Shown one piece after another: positions 7,761 through 15,491 of a DNA stretch of 64,000 nt (positions are counted from its first letter, which is position 1; every line of letters starts with the position of its first letter). The DNA is taken from NCBI RefSeq assembly GCF_009938165.1, contig NZ_AP019649.1, forward strand, positions 1,054,001-1,118,000, given 5' to 3'. A program made the translations under genes and the position numbers. The DNA comes from Vibrio taketomensis (GTDB taxonomy: Bacteria; Pseudomonadota; Gammaproteobacteria; Enterobacterales; Vibrionaceae). Under the pieces are notes generated by a model. The model had not been told where the DNA came from. It made no database searches and worked only from the letters and a program-made list of their open reading frames with translations.

Positions 7761-8925
7761 GTGTCGCTAGATTATTATGTAGATAAGTTTCAAAACTTAA
7801 ATATGAACAGTAGCAACGGCAAGAAAAGCCCGCATAAGGTTTGTATGCTGCTGAGTGTGATGGATCTCATAGCCGCTGGTCATATTTCATCAAATCGTAT
7901 TGAGTTCAATCAGCCACTTAAAGATAGATTTAGCTTTACTTTAATAACCTTGCCCAAGACAACGATCGTAATACGCCAGAAAACCCATATTTCCATTTAA
8001 GGAGTGAAGGTTTTGGCATTTGCACTACAAAGATGGATTTGATCAAGCCAACACGAAACGTTATTCCTCGAAAGCAATTGAATTTGCTTCATTGGATGAT
8101 GATCTGTTTGTGTATATGCAAAGCTCAATTGTTTCAAATGAACTAAAAGATGCCTTGGTTTCGAATCTTGCAGATCTACCCTCATTATTCTCGCGCTGGC
8201 TGTTAGATATTGGTAAATCAGATAAAACAGTCACTAATTATCTCGGCGCAATTCGAGGTTCAATTTCGAATTGGTTGATGGATGACCAGCTTGATCGGTC
8301 TTTGATTGAAATTAAATCGTTTAAGCAGTTTGCTCATTACGAAAAGTTGCTCGTGAGTTGGATGAGTTCAAAATAAAAGACTCAACGAGGAAGGGCATGT
8401 ATAGCGGCTTATCCCACTACCACCAATTCTTGGCTGATCTATCACGAATCGATGTGAACGCTGATGTGCGCAGTGATGAGTGACAAAAAGCTTAGTGAAA
8501 CCGAGAAGTCGATTCTGGTCAATGCAAGAATGGGGCAAGGGCATTTTCGCTCAAATTGATCGATTATTGGGGTGGCTGTGCTGTAACGGGATATCGAAAT
8601 ACTCAGTTATTGGTTGCATCGCATATTAAGCCGTGGAGAGACTCAAATAATGATGAAAGATTGGATAGGTTCAACGGCCTGCTTTTGTTAGCCAACATAG
8701 ATAAGGCTTTTGATTTAGGGATTTATCTCTTTTAACGATGACGGCAAAATATTGATATCAAAATTCTTAGAAAAGCCAAGTGTTCTGGGGTTGGAAGAGG
8801 GGATGTCATTTCATGTCAGAAATGAGCACAAACCTTACCTTGGTTACCACCGAGGATTCTATTTAAGGGACTATAATAACCAAGCCCGCGACAACCAAAC
8901 AGTCATAGCGGGCTTGTTCATTTAA
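7761..8925 (+). pseudogene. HNH endonuclease (HNH_2 type), frameshifted
   Basis: A GTG at 7761 in the same frame as the methyltransferase tail starts SLDYYVDKFQNLN. The segment SPHKVCMLLSVMDLIAAG follows, then after a break an N-terminal domain ending KSDKTVTNYLGAIRGSISNW, which resembles a tyrosine-recombinase core-binding fold. Further breaks come near 8350, 8480, 8545 and 8725. The nuclease core is clear: GGCAVTGYRNTQLLVASHIK, PWRDSNNDERLD, FNGLLLLANIDKAFD, then KPYLGYHRGF. The HIKPWR and NGLLL blocks are the HNH_2 signature. The pair with the upstream methyltransferase suggests a restriction-modification-like unit, now dead. Confidence 0.72.
8882..8920. terminator. Terminator between the HNH relic and the amidohydrolase
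   Basis: AAGCCCGC pairs with GCGGGCTT around an 18-base loop, followed by GTTCATTT. It lies inside the last codons of the HNH frame and just beyond the stop of the convergent amidohydrolase, so it can serve both strands. Confidence 0.5.
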
Positions 8926-8938
8926 AGTGCTAAAGATC

Positions 8939-10369
8939 TTAATCCATCAAGCTTTTTGACTTAATCGCTTTTTTGGCAAGCTCTTTAGCAAAGTCAGCGA
9001 TGTCTGCTTCCATTGCGTCGATGGTAGGGCGAATCTCATCGAGGGTTACCGTTTGCATTTGGCGGTTTTCCATCACCACTTTGCCGTTGACGATGGTGGT
9101 GTCGACGTTGCTTGGGTTCGCTTGGAATACCAACGTCGCGTATGGGTCGTAGTTTGGCATCATGTTGGCGGATTGGGTTTCAACAATGATGATGTCAGCT
9201 TGTTTGCCCACTTCTAATGAGCCGATTTTGTCTTCCATATGCAGAGATTTAGCGCCGCCTAGCGTTGCCATTTCAATCACTTGTTCTGGGATCATAATCG
9301 TGCGGTCATCATGCTTTAGACGTTGCATGGTTGAGGCATAGCTGAGTGTGCGCCATAGATCGACTTGGTTTGAGCTCATTGGGCCGTCAGTGCCTAGGCC
9401 GATGCGCACGTCATCACGGTACATTTCCCATGCAGGTGCCATGCCTGTTGCGCCTTTGGCATTCGCCATCGGGTTGTAGGCTACGCCAGCATCGGCTTGT
9501 TTTACCAACTCAATATCGTTTTCAGAGAAGTGAATACCGTGTGCGAGCACAACGCGCTCATCTAATGCGCCGATTTGTGCTAGGTATTCAACCGGTGATT
9601 TCGCGCTGTGTTCTTCTTTAATACGTCCTTCCTCATTTGGGAATTCGGCAACGTGGATAAGCACAGGCACGTCATGCTGTTTTGATAAGCGGTTGATCTC
9701 TTGCAGTTTATCTTTGCTGACGGTGTATACCGCATGTGGCGCATAGGCTGGCGTGATCAGGGGATCCTGCTTGTATTGCTCAATAAATCCCTCTGCGTAC
9801 TCAATACCGCCATAAGCTTCTTTGCTATCTACTACAGGGAATTTAATCACGGTTTGGCCAAGTACTGCTCGTAGGCCGACTTCTTTGGTCGCTTTGGCCA
9901 TTTCATCCATGTGGTAATACATATCAACGTAAGTAGTTACGCCGCTTTGTGCTAAGTCGATGGCACCCAATTTGGTTGCATTGTAGATAAGCTCACGGCT
10001 TAGCTTTTCACCTTCCAATGGGAAGAAGTAAGCAAAGAGGCGGTTAGCGATGCCTTCTTCACCTAAGCCACGAAAAGCAATCATCGGTAAGTGGTTGTGG
10101 GTGTTGATCATCCCTGGCATCACAATGCCATCGTTGGCATCAATGGTTTTTGGTGCACGGTATTGTGCTGCGATGTCTGCTTCACCAACGGCAATGATTT
10201 TGTCGTCTTTGACAACCACCACACCATCTTCGATCACTTGCATGGTCTGGTTGATAGTTAACACCTCGCCATTGGTGATGATGAGGTCAGCATTATAGTT
10301 AGGTGCGAACTGAGCGCAGCCGCTAACGGTAAGTGCAACAAAGGAAGCAAGCAAAGTAGGCTTAAGCAT
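8939..10369 (-). CDS. Lipoprotein amidohydrolase of the TRZ/ATZ (SAH/MTA deaminase-like) family
   Basis: A 476-residue metal-dependent hydrolase. The N-terminus is a lipoprotein signal with lipobox LTVSGC, so the enzyme should be anchored on the outside of the cytoplasmic membrane or in the outer membrane. Metal-binding motifs are in the right order: NTHNH (about 90), HVAEF (about 240), AHGIHFSE (about 275) and GTDGPMSSN (about 330). The family deaminates S-adenosylhomocysteine, methylthioadenosine, guanine or chlorohydrolase substrates; the exact substrate is not visible here. Export is unusual for a family that is mostly cytoplasmic. The gene is alone on the minus strand, downstream of the Lrp-type regulator. 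Confidence 0.85.
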   Translation of the reverse strand: MLKPTLLASFVALTVSGCAQFAPNYNADLIITNGEVLTINQTMQVIEDGVVVVKDDKIIAVGEADIAAQYRAPKTIDANDGIVMPGMINTHNHLPMIAFRGLGEEGIANRLFAYFFPLEGEKLSRELIYNATKLGAIDLAQSGVTTYVDMYYHMDEMAKATKEVGLRAVLGQTVIKFPVVDSKEAYGGIEYAEGFIEQYKQDPLITPAYAPHAVYTVSKDKLQEINRLSKQHDVPVLIHVAEFPNEEGRIKEEHSAKSPVEYLAQIGALDERVVLAHGIHFSENDIELVKQADAGVAYNPMANAKGATGMAPAWEMYRDDVRIGLGTDGPMSSNQVDLWRTLSYASTMQRLKHDDRTIMIPEQVIEMATLGGAKSLHMEDKIGSLEVGKQADIIIVETQSANMMPNYDPYATLVFQANPSNVDTTIVNGKVVMENRQMQTVTLDEIRPTIDAMEADIADFAKELAKKAIKSKSLMD

Positions 10370-10541
10370 GAAAGATCTCTTCTATGGGAGGTTTTACTGG
10401 AGATAAAAATCGCGCGCATCATAGAAGAGGCGATGAATCAAAGCGACGCAAACGTTTCAAAACAGTGATGTTAAGAGCAAAAATGTTGATAAGGGGAGAG
10501 GAGAAAAGCGTGCTGATATGCAATTGCATCAATGAAATCGG

Positions 10542-10572
10542 CCAATCGCTCAAGAGACGCCAGAGCGATTGG
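10542..10572. other. Perfect 10-bp stem-loop
   Basis: CCAATCGCTC pairs with GAGCGATTGG around an 11-base loop, 16 bases beyond the stop of the Lrp-type gene. There is no U-tract, so it may be a weak or factor-assisted terminator. Confidence 0.45.
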
Positions 10573-10587
10573 AATTTGTATGGATGT

Positions 10588-11064
10588 TTAATTGCCTAGT
10601 GGCAATACGGTCGAGAACTTGAGAGATTCCATCGCAAAGGTTGAAGTCACATTGGTTAGGCCATCGACGCGGTTGACTAAATGTTTGTAGAAGCGGTCGA
10701 ACGATTCCATATCTTCTACCTGTACGCGCATCATATAGTCGTATTCACCCGCCATGCGGTAGAAGTCCATTACTTCTGGCATGTCGAGTACTGCGAGAAC
10801 AAATTTCTCATACCAAGCGTGAGAGTGATCGGAGGTTTTTACCTGAACAAAAGCGGTAAAGTTAACGCCGATTTTTGCAGGGTCGAGTAGGGCGACGCGC
10901 TTGGTTATCACTCCCTCTTCTTCAAGGCGTTTTAATCGTTTCCAGCACGGGGTCGTGGTTAGGTTTACGATTCTCGCCAATTCATTGAGTGGTAGCGTTG
11001 CATCTTCTTGTAACGCCGCCAAAAGCTGACGATCCACTCTGTCTAACTTAACTCGTTCTCCCAC
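10588..11064 (-). CDS. Lrp/AsnC-family regulator, CyuR/DecR-like
   Basis: 158 residues: an N-terminal winged helix (about 8-60, with [20 protein letters not shown] as the recognition region) and a C-terminal RAM effector domain (about 75-145). A GTG start at 11064 is preceded by GAGG at a good distance. It is divergent from a cysteine desulfidase gene 297 bases away. In enterobacteria the Lrp-type CyuR/DecR senses cysteine and activates the desulfidase and transporter genes (established for that family), and the same arrangement here suggests the same role. The A/T-rich intergenic region 11065-11361 is the probable site of regulation. The specific identity is inferred from context. Confidence 0.8.
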   Translation of the reverse strand: MGERVKLDRVDRQLLAALQEDATLPLNELARIVNLTTTPCWKRLKRLEEEGVITKRVALLDPAKIGVNFTAFVQVKTSDHSHAWYEKFVLAVLDMPEVMDFYRMAGEYDYMMRVQVEDMESFDRFYKHLVNRVDGLTNVTSTFAMESLKFSTVLPLGN

Positions 11065-11361
11065 AATGTCCTCACATTAGATTTTAAGTCATGCCTTAGG
11101 AATATTTACTCTTGTTAAGGCAATTTAAGAAAAAGGTAAAATTTAGTGCTAACTATATAATAGTAATAATTTCAGTAATGTTAGCTCTATATCTAAATGA
11201 ATTATCCCTATTTTATATTATGTTTGGTAGGAAAAAATTCTCTAAATTTACCTTAATGGAGAAAAAATGGAAAAAAAATTCCCCGACTAATGTTTTACAA
11301 TGGCATTAAATCGCGGTCCTCTGACCAAAAGCTATAACTATTACTGGAAGCGAGCCAATAC

Positions 11362-12657
11362 ATGAAACAACACCTATGGCCATTATTTATTGATGTAATT
11401 AACCGTGAAGTGGTACCAGCACTGGGTTGTACAGAACCTGTTTCGGTTGCCCTAGCAACAGCCATCGCCATTGACAAGCTTGGCGTAAAAGCTGACGCAA
11501 GCGCAGTGAACATTGAAGTAAGCGTATCTGCTAACTTGATGAAAAACGGCATGGGTGTAGGTATTCCTGGTACAGGAATGGTCGGCCTACCTATGGCGGC
11601 GACTATCGGTGCAGTGGCAGGTGATCACACTGCAAACCTAGAAGTATTGAAAAACGTAACGGCTGAAGACGTAGCGGTTGCGAAGCAAATGCTAGATAAC
11701 CATCAAGTCTCTGTCGGTGTGGCTGACGTAGCAAATATTCTGTATGCCAAAGTCACAGTATTCTACCAAGACCGCAGCGTAGCAGTGACGATTGCAGATA
11801 GTCACACTCAAGTGATTGCTATTGAAGAAGATGGCATGACCGTGTTTAAAGCAGAGCCTAAAGCGGCAGAAGAGAAATCTCACGACAATCCATTTGCAGA
11901 AGCCACGGCAAAAGATGTGTTTGAGTTTGCGATGAACGCCGATCTAGAAGACATTCGTTTTATCGAACAAGCTAAAGTGTTGAACACTGCGCTATCAGAA
12001 GAAGGCTTGTCGGGTAACTACGGTTTGGAGATCGGCGCAACATTTCGTAAAAATGAATCACGCGGTCTATTGTCTGGTGGATTGTTAACAGAAGTACTAG
12101 CACGTACCTCTGCAGCATCTGACGCTCGTATGGATGGTGCAATGAAGCCAGCTATGAGTAACTCAGGCTCAGGTAACCAAGGTATTGCAGCGACAATGCC
12201 AGTGGTTGCAGCTGCTGAATTCCTAAAAGCGACAGAAGAACAAACCATTCGTGCTTTGATGTTGTCACACCTAATGGCGATTTACGTAAAGAGCTACCAA
12301 AACAAACTATCAGCGCTGTGTGGTGCAACTACAGCATCAATGGGCTCAGCGGCAGGCATTACTTACCTATTGGGCGGTGACTTTGAGCAAGTGAGTGCAT
12401 CGATTTGTAGCATGATTGGTGACGTTGCTGGTGTGATTTGTGATGGTGCGAAAACCTCATGCGCGATGAAAGTCTCTTCTTCTGCAGGTGCTGCAGTGAA
12501 AACAGCACTAATGGCTATCGATGGTATTCGTGTAACAGGTGCTGAAGGTATTGTGGCGAATGATGTCGATCAGTCAATCATCAACCTATCGGTACTGGCT
12601 AATGGCTCGATGACGCAAACTGACGTGCAAATCCTCGATATCATGATGCAAAAATAA
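11362..12657 (+). CDS. cyuA: L-cysteine desulfidase (CyuA/YhaM, UPF0597 family)
   Basis: A 431-residue protein with the family hallmarks. ALGCTEPVSVALATAIA near residue 20 supplies a cysteine, and a cluster further on (LCGATTASMGSAAG, ASICSMIGDVAGVICDGAK, TSCAMKVSSSAGAAV) provides the cysteines expected for an iron-sulfur cluster. The family converts L-cysteine to pyruvate, ammonia and hydrogen sulfide in the cytoplasm, mainly under anaerobic conditions. The length is normal. The gene is divergent from the Lrp-type regulator and upstream, on the same strand, of an amino-acid transporter, though 721 bases separate them, so the two are probably transcribed separately. Confidence 0.9.
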   Translation: MKQHLWPLFIDVINREVVPALGCTEPVSVALATAIAIDKLGVKADASAVNIEVSVSANLMKNGMGVGIPGTGMVGLPMAATIGAVAGDHTANLEVLKNVTAEDVAVAKQMLDNHQVSVGVADVANILYAKVTVFYQDRSVAVTIADSHTQVIAIEEDGMTVFKAEPKAAEEKSHDNPFAEATAKDVFEFAMNADLEDIRFIEQAKVLNTALSEEGLSGNYGLEIGATFRKNESRGLLSGGLLTEVLARTSAASDARMDGAMKPAMSNSGSGNQGIAATMPVVAAAEFLKATEEQTIRALMLSHLMAIYVKSYQNKLSALCGATTASMGSAAGITYLLGGDFEQVSASICSMIGDVAGVICDGAKTSCAMKVSSSAGAAVKTALMAIDGIRVTGAEGIVANDVDQSIINLSVLANGSMTQTDVQILDIMMQK

Positions 12658-12694
12658 CTGCTTAACGCCCCCTATACGTTAAGTTAAACCGCTA

Positions 12695-12722
12695 TCGCAG
12701 CCTCATTAGTCAGGGGCTGCGA
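12695..12722 (+). terminator. Possible terminator after cyuA
   Basis: TCGCAGCC pairs with GGCTGCGA around 12 bases. It has no strong U-tract. It lies 38 bases past the cyuA stop. Confidence 0.4.
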
Positions 12723-13167
12723 CATTCCAATCGAATTTCTCCTTTTCTCCCAATCCTGTTTCTATCCTTCATATTCTTGTTGCACGAAAATTGCGCTGCT
12801 AAGAGAAAATAATTTTTCCTTTTTTGCTCAGACATTCCTTTTTTGAACGCGAAAACTCACGTTACTTACTTATTTCTTATCTCGAATATAGCCAACAGTT
12901 GAGCGAGGAGTTTCTTACAATCTCATTAGTTTAGAATGCTGGCATATTCCAACGAATAGTCATTTATTCTTAAAGTCACAATGGTGAGGTGTTTTGTCGC
13001 TATAAGTGGAGATAAATAAGCCTTTTTGGTGTTATTTTCGCTTTAATTAGTTAGTTAATTAATAGAAGTGTGAACAATCTCCCGAATGAGTTGCGTGGGA
13101 TAATGATGATAATTTTCAACATAAAGTGAAGCGAATCATGCTTTTATGGAGGTATTTTAGATTTCAA

Positions 13168-13181
13168 TTGATGTGGATCAT
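13168..13181. promoter_or_regulatory. FNR-type box upstream of the HAAAP transporter
   Basis: TTGAT-GTGG-ATCAT matches the FNR consensus TTGAT-N4-ATCAA with one mismatch. It is 198 bases before the transporter start, in an otherwise gene-free 721-base A/T-rich interval (12658-13378) where I see no other gene. CRP binding is an alternative. Confidence 0.55.
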
Positions 13182-13378
13182 GACAAAAACAATAACAACA
13201 AAGGTGCATATAAATAGTATAAATTTCTACTATTGTGCTATTTCGCGATATTTTAAAAACTATTTCTCTAAGACCTGCGTATGCTCCGAAACAAGTCAAA
13301 CGCTCCTAGTGAGTGTTTGTATAACAAGATCTCTCAATTAGATAATGGCTTTAGCCATATATAAATGGAATCATACTT

Positions 13379-14698
13379 ATGAGCGAAACAATCCAAAGCG
13401 TCCCTACAAGCGCCACTGATAACAGTTTACCGCACGAACGAGCGAACATGACCAAACAAGAATGGCAACAAGCTATTAAGTTTGACAGTGTCGATATCGG
13501 CTGGGTGGTGATGAGTATCGGTATGGCAATCGGTGCCGGTATCGTATTCTTGCCAGTACAAGTTGGTGTAATGGGTCTATGGGTATTTCTTCTTTCTTCA
13601 GTGATTGGCTATCCAGCCATGTATCTGTTCCAAAAACTTTTTATCAATACTCTAGCCGAATCTAAAAAATGTACTGACTACCCAGGAGTTATCGAAGGTT
13701 ACTTAGGTAAAAACTGGGGCGTTGCGCTTGGCGTGCTTTACTTCCTCATGTTGGTTATCTGGGTGTTGGTGTACTCGCTTGCAGTGACCAATGACAGTGC
13801 ATCATACTTACACTCGTTTGGTGTGACAGAAGGCTACCTAAATGAGAACGTGTTCTACGGTTTAGCGCTTATCTGTGTGCTTGCGTTTATCGGTTCTAAA
13901 GGCGAGAAGTTACTATTTAAGCTTTCTGGCTTTATGGCGGTAACGGTACTGTCTCTGGTTGCAGTGATGGGTATTTTGCTCATGGCTCGTTGGGATATGG
14001 CAAACATTCCTGCTATTGGTGAATTTGGCCCAATGCTGAAAAACGCCATCATCACACTACCATTTACGCTAACGTCTATTCTGTTTATCCAGTCGTTAAG
14101 CCCAATGGTTATCTCATACCGCTCACACGAAAAATCTATCGAAGTGGCTCGCTATAAAGCTGAGCGCGCGATGAAGATTGCGTTCGCAATCCTATTTGTT
14201 GTAGTGTTCTTCTTCGCAGTATCGTTCACATTTGCGATTAGCCAAGAGCAAGCAACAGAAGCGATGAACAAGAACATTTCTGCGCTAGCAATCATTGCAC
14301 ACTACTTCCCAGGTAGCTGGGCAACCGTCGCTGGTATCGTAATCAATATCTTTGCCGTGGTAACTTCATTCTTTGGCGTGTTCCTAGCGTTCCAAGAAGC
14401 ATGTCGTGGCCTAGCGATGAACATTCTACTTCGTTCTCGCAAAGAGTCTGATATCAACAAAGAATTGGTAAATAAGCTTGTAACCGTATTCATTATTCTG
14501 CTTGCTTGGTCTGCGATTGCACTTAATGCTCCAATTCTGTCGTTTACTTCAATTTGTAGCCCAATCTTCGGTATGGTTGGCTGTTTGATCCCGGCTTACC
14601 TTGTTTACAAAGTGCCTGAGCTAAACAAATACAAAGGCATGGCGACAAATCTGATTATCATCACTGGTATTCTACTGTGCATCTCTCTCCACTGCTAG
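13379..14698 (+). CDS. HAAAP-family amino acid permease (cysteine/serine transporter, CyuP/YhaO-like)
   Basis: 439 residues with about 11 hydrophobic helices after a 45-residue cytoplasmic N-terminus. The first helix carries SIGMAIGAGIVFLPVQVG, typical of the hydroxy and aromatic amino acid permease family. Proton-coupled uptake of serine, threonine or cysteine is known for relatives. Placement after cyuA and a CyuR-like regulator argues for cysteine or D/L-serine as substrate (inference). A clear terminator follows at 14733. The coding sequence is intact and of normal length. Confidence 0.8.
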   Translation: MSETIQSVPTSATDNSLPHERANMTKQEWQQAIKFDSVDIGWVVMSIGMAIGAGIVFLPVQVGVMGLWVFLLSSVIGYPAMYLFQKLFINTLAESKKCTDYPGVIEGYLGKNWGVALGVLYFLMLVIWVLVYSLAVTNDSASYLHSFGVTEGYLNENVFYGLALICVLAFIGSKGEKLLFKLSGFMAVTVLSLVAVMGILLMARWDMANIPAIGEFGPMLKNAIITLPFTLTSILFIQSLSPMVISYRSHEKSIEVARYKAERAMKIAFAILFVVVFFFAVSFTFAISQEQATEAMNKNISALAIIAHYFPGSWATVAGIVINIFAVVTSFFGVFLAFQEACRGLAMNILLRSRKESDINKELVNKLVTVFIILLAWSAIALNAPILSFTSICSPIFGMVGCLIPAYLVYKVPELNKYKGMATNLIIITGILLCISLHC

Positions 14699-14732
14699 CG
14701 TTTATGTAATTTCTAGTTAGCATATTGAAATG

Positions 14733-14764
14733 AAAAAGCGGCTCACAAGAGCCGCTTTTTTTGT
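14733..14764 (+). terminator. Rho-independent terminator
   Basis: AAAAAGCGGCTC, loop ACAA, GAGCCGC, then a run of seven T. It is 35 bases after the permease stop and also A-rich on the left. Confidence 0.85.
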
Positions 14765-14873
14765 TGGAGCAAATTGAGAACTTAGAACCACTACGCATAA
14801 GATTACGACATTATTCAACGAGTTTATTATTGTCCGTATAATGTACTAAATAGTGGAATTTGCGAGAGCCGTA

Positions 14874-15188
14874 ATGAGATTGTGGAAAGTTGTATTACTG
14901 TCACTATTGGTTAGCGGTTGCAATGAAAGTGAAGAGCAGCAGTGTGTAAAAACATTGGTCGCTTTTCATGACTACACAGGTATTGAAGCGCGCTCTTTTT
15001 GTGTTGGTTACTACAAGGAACTGCAGCAACTAACGAAGACGCGTGGGCCTAATTCAGAGAATCAAGATCGTTTTGTTGCTCTAGATTTTACTGAGCAATC
15101 GGCAATCGATTCGGAGCAAGTTCGTATTAATCAGCAGAAAAATCTGGCGAGGTCAGACGACAATTTTCTCTATTGGTTAAAGATGTAG
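14874..15188 (+). CDS. Small lipoprotein, unknown (paralogue 1)
   Basis: About 104 residues with a signal peptide ending in lipobox LLVSGC. ATG at 14874 is preferred because the signal peptide then begins MRLWK; the further upstream in-frame start adds an unneeded tail. The mature part begins with an acidic stretch, then C-x6-AFHDYTGIEA-x3-C. The next gene has the same spacing of cysteines, so the two are tandem paralogues. No family is recognised. It probably faces the periplasm. Confidence 0.6.
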   Translation: MRLWKVVLLSLLVSGCNESEEQQCVKTLVAFHDYTGIEARSFCVGYYKELQQLTKTRGPNSENQDRFVALDFTEQSAIDSEQVRINQQKNLARSDDNFLYWLKM

Positions 15189-15236
15189 TTTTGCATCTGG
15201 AGTGACTTGAGTATCAGCGTACATAAGGAAGTGTTC

Positions 15237-15449
15237 GTGAGAGGATTATTAACAGCTGTGTTAATTCAGGCTTTATTGGGTTGCTCGGAATCAACAGAAC
15301 AACTGTGTATCGATAATGTGATGACATTCCATCACTTATCTATTCTTGAAGCCCATGATCATTGTGGGCAGACGATCAGGATCAGCAAACAAGAGACCGT
15401 AAGAGAAGCATTTAGACTCGGTATGTCGCAAGGCTTTAATGACTTTTAG
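15237..15449 (+). CDS. Small lipoprotein, unknown (paralogue 2)
   Basis: About 70 residues from a GTG at 15237 with AAGGAAG upstream. Lipobox ALLGC, then STEQLC, TFHHLSILEAHDHC: the same C...FH...EA...C pattern as the preceding gene, 48 bases upstream. It ends earlier than its neighbour. It is likely co-transcribed with it and arose by duplication. Function unknown. Confidence 0.6.
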   Translation: MRGLLTAVLIQALLGCSESTEQLCIDNVMTFHHLSILEAHDHCGQTIRISKQETVREAFRLGMSQGFNDF

Positions 15450-15491
15450 AATGTTATTTCAACCACTCTAACGGTGACTATAGCAATCCAC

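Noticed and set aside
9346..9621. Plus-strand ORF inside the amidohydrolase
   Set aside because: Antisense shadow of a well-supported gene.
13126..13341. ORF in the interval before the HAAAP permease
   Set aside because: Lacks a ribosome binding site, covers the FNR box, and has no recognisable composition.
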